Assembly: GCA_038212305.1 (NCBI GenBank)
Contig: JBBQUP010000076.1
Coordinates: forward strand, 1 to 17,233
Reading direction: 5' to 3'
DNA from: JBBQUP01 sp038212305
GTDB taxonomy: Bacteria; Bacteroidota; Bacteroidia; Bacteroidales; Marinilabiliaceae
DNA: 17,233 nucleotides
Positions 15,548-17,233 of the stretch are shown one piece after another. The notes under the pieces are model-generated. The model worked only from the letters and a program-made list of their open reading frames with translations, searched no databases and was not told the DNA's origin. Made by a program: the position numbers and the translations under genes. The stretch's first letter is position 1, and every line of letters starts with the position of its first letter.

Positions 15548-16162
15548 CTATTTTACCAGTTTAATTCGTCGAAAATTACCTTTAAAATTGGCCGGGATAT
15601 CAAAATCGACCTTTAGCGATGTTTGCTTGATAAGCCAATAGATATCGCGCGTGATATCTGAGAAGAAGAAGTTCGTAATATGGTTTGCTATGCGTCGGCG
15701 ATGCGATACTGCACGATTTTTGGGTACAAATTTATCGAACACGGCCACTTGTCCGCCTACCTTAAGCACCCGATCCACCTCTTTAATACATGCCAACGGG
15801 TCAGGAATAACAGCCAAAATTAGGTGCAGAATAACTATGTCGAACGATGCATCGGGAAAATCTAATGCTTGCCCGTTCATAACTATTGCTTGAGCTTGGG
15901 GATTCACCAATTTGGCTCGTTTTTTAATGCGCTTGACCATCGAAGGCGTAATATCGGTTGCAATAATATGGCAATCTGTGCGAAGAAACTCCAAATCAAA
16001 ACCCGTTCCAGCACCTACAATCAGAATTTTATCGTTTGGACGAATGGATAGCGATTCGATGGATTGTTTCCTTGAATGCACCAATATCTTGACGATTAAA
16101 TCGTAAATAGGCGTATACAATGTATATCGAAAACGATTCCAAGCTAGGGTATTGATAGTCAT
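15548..16162 (-). CDS. Class I SAM-dependent methyltransferase, UbiE/PmtA-like
   Basis: 204-residue methyltransferase. Motif I is ILIVGAGTGFD (46-56), with the glycine-rich SAM loop. The acidic residue after strand 2 is D70 in ATDITPSMV. Motif II is FDIVILHLILAVIPDP (107-122), and the motif III region is VLKVGGQVAVFDKF (132-145). The N-terminal RYTLYTPIYD (12-21) recalls small methyltransferases acting on membrane lipids or quinones, such as Rhodobacter-type phosphatidylethanolamine N-methyltransferase or UbiE/MenG. The C-terminal part has a hydrophobic FFFSDI stretch and a basic end, which fits peripheral membrane contact. The substrate cannot be told from sequence alone. The gene follows the broken marC gene by 63 bases on the same strand, and its 3' end abuts a heptamer array. 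Confidence 0.85.
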   Translation of the reverse strand: MTINTLAWNRFRYTLYTPIYDLIVKILVHSRKQSIESLSIRPNDKILIVGAGTGFDLEFLRTDCHIIATDITPSMVKRIKKRAKLVNPQAQAIVMNGQALDFPDASFDIVILHLILAVIPDPLACIKEVDRVLKVGGQVAVFDKFVPKNRAVSHRRRIANHITNFFFSDITRDIYWLIKQTSLKVDFDIPANFKGNFRRIKLVK

Positions 16163-16225
16163 TAAATGTTTGAATTTAGTTGATAAACGATAACATCAAT
16201 ATAGAAAATTTATTTTGAACTCGTT

Positions 16226-16836
16226 TTAGAGCGTTGAAATAAAGCCACTCAAACCATTCAAAACCATTTGCACGCCAATGGTCGCAACAATAAGTCCAAA
16301 AATTCGAATCAGCGGATTCATCAAGTTATGACGATTTAATAAATTGCCGATAGTACTGGCATAAAGCATGAAAACTAGGTTTATGCCTAAAGCTGCAATT
16401 ATGGAAATTATGGTGTTGACATGTCCGTAATGTGCTGGAAAAGTAACCACTGCGATAATGGTAGCCGGCCCCGCAATCATGGGAATGGCAATGGGTACGG
16501 CGGTAATGTCTTTGATGGATAGATTCTTTTCGAGCTTAATAAACACCCCGTTTTGAAGCCCCATAATGCCATTGTAAAACAGCACTACGCCTCAGGTTAT
16601 CTGAAATGCGTACAACTCGACATGGAACACATAATTAAAAACCAGTTGCCTATCAACAAAAAAAAGAGTAGGATAATGAATGCGGTGATGGTTGATTTTA
16701 TCGAAATCAATCGAGTTGATTTAGCATCGAATTGTTGTTGCAACGAGGTAACCACAAATACTTTTTGAATGGGATTAACCAGTGCAATAAGTGCTACAAA
16801 ACAACTTAGTAATAGTTTATAATTGATAGCAAACAT
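16226..16836 (-). pseudogene. marC-family integral membrane protein gene, frameshifted and stopped
   Basis: Two adjacent reading frames together give one MarC-family protein of about 200 residues (UPF0056, multi-pass inner-membrane protein of unknown transport role). The N-terminal part (16836 to about 16630) has FVALIALVNPIQKVFVV and a second membrane segment. The C-terminal part (from about 16627 to 16226) has SIKDITAVPIAIPMIAGPAT and three more segments ending GVQMVLNGL. They are out of register by two extra bases near 16628-16631, where minus-strand ATG-TG-TTC looks like a TG duplication. After correcting this, the frame reads FHVELYAFQIT, then TGA at 16592-16594 where the family has Gly (GGA in one base change), then GVVLFYNG. 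The gene therefore carries two lesions within about 40 bases. The rest looks intact, which suggests recent loss or local sequence error. Confidence 0.82.
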
Positions 16837-16989
16837 GGTTTAATGTCGTTTAAGTGCCAAATCATATTAGGATAATTGGGAAATTAATAAGTGGAATTTC
16901 ATCATTGAATTGATTATTCCTAACATTTCATAATCTTTTTCGGGTAAGTCAAGTTCTTTCAATACTCAGACATCCAATACTATCGCAGA

Positions 16990-17233
16990 TTAAAGCGCGA
17001 CTGTTTCGTAAACCAGCCTTAAATTTGTGAATGGAAAATTGGTTTCTGTCTGGTTTAAAAAGGAACATAATTCTTTCACCGCCTCATTTGCCCTCGGAGT
17101 AGAAAGCGAATGTAACTTGATGGTAAGTGTGTGATTTTTATAATCAGGTATCATATCTGCATCGCTGGTAAATATCTCTTTTAAAATAACACGCCCTTCT
17201 TTATCGGTGGCTTTATAAAACTCTGACATGGTA
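16990..17233 (-). CDS. C-terminal part of an unidentified protein, possibly a transposase
   Basis: 79 residues are visible from an ATG at 17229, but the frame is open to the window edge (Thr codon before it), so the ATG may be internal. The stretch TSDADMIPDYKNHTLTIKLH, followed by LSTPRANEAVKELC and a final TNLRLVYETV, resembles, from memory, the C-terminal end of some Bacteroidota insertion-sequence transposases. I cannot confirm this, and no catalytic residue is in view. There is no signal peptide or membrane segment. No terminal inverted repeat could be assigned in 16837-16989, the 153-base gap to the broken marC gene. Confidence 0.45.
   Translation of the reverse strand, partial: TMSEFYKATDKEGRVILKEIFTSDADMIPDYKNHTLTIKLHSLSTPRANEAVKELCSFLNQTETNFPFTNLRLVYETVAL

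Noticed and set aside
16592..16594. TGA in the marC frame read as selenocysteine, given the nearby selD
   Set aside because: The frame is also broken by a two-base insertion just upstream. The position is normally Gly, and no other selenocysteine machinery is visible.

Overview
The window looks like chromosomal DNA of a Bacteroidota bacterium, plausibly Bacteroidales/Marinilabiliales-like. The evidence is a type IX secretion (Por secretion tail) C-terminal domain at the left edge, AT-rich intergenic DNA, no obvious Shine-Dalgarno sequences, and several TAnnTTTG boxes (the Bacteroidota -7 element) just upstream of start codons. All genes except the left-edge fragment are on the minus strand.

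Layout, left to right. 1-319: end of a secreted T9SS cargo protein (+), followed by a strong terminator. 617-4087: a 1156-residue protein that I recognise as the pyrophosphate-dependent phosphoenolpyruvate carboxykinase (PPi-PEPCK) family, often annotated as hypothetical. 4189-5289: a ferritin-like/VIT1 fusion, an MbfA-like iron transporter. 5345-7400: selD overlapping mnmH, the pair needed for tRNA 2-selenouridine. 7563-8084: a Blc-type lipocalin lipoprotein. 8293-10909: two adjacent DEAD-box RNA helicases of the RhlE/CsdA type, one with DEVD in motif II. 11124-12599: ilvC (long-form ketol-acid reductoisomerase). 12910-13785: an AraC-family regulator. 13930-14988: an exported PAP2-family phosphatase-like protein with altered active-site motifs. 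14989-15547: a 559-base non-coding region with heptanucleotide repeat arrays and nested hairpins. 15548-16162: a small SAM methyltransferase. 16226-16836: a marC-family membrane protein gene broken by two lesions. 16990-17233: the C-terminal part of a protein running off the right edge, possibly a transposase.

MnmH and SelD form one functional unit: SelD makes selenophosphate and MnmH uses it on tRNA wobble uridines. The MbfA-like gene follows selD after 55 bases and may be cotranscribed. The PPi-PEPCK gene has its own candidate -7 box. The rest reads as independent housekeeping or accessory genes.

I do not see a clear multi-gene defence system, CRISPR array, tRNA, rRNA or complete mobile element. 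The items most worth a second look are the PPi-PEPCK, the repeat-flanked structured intergenic region at 15099-15540, the doubly broken marC gene and the DEVD helicase beside a canonical paralogue.
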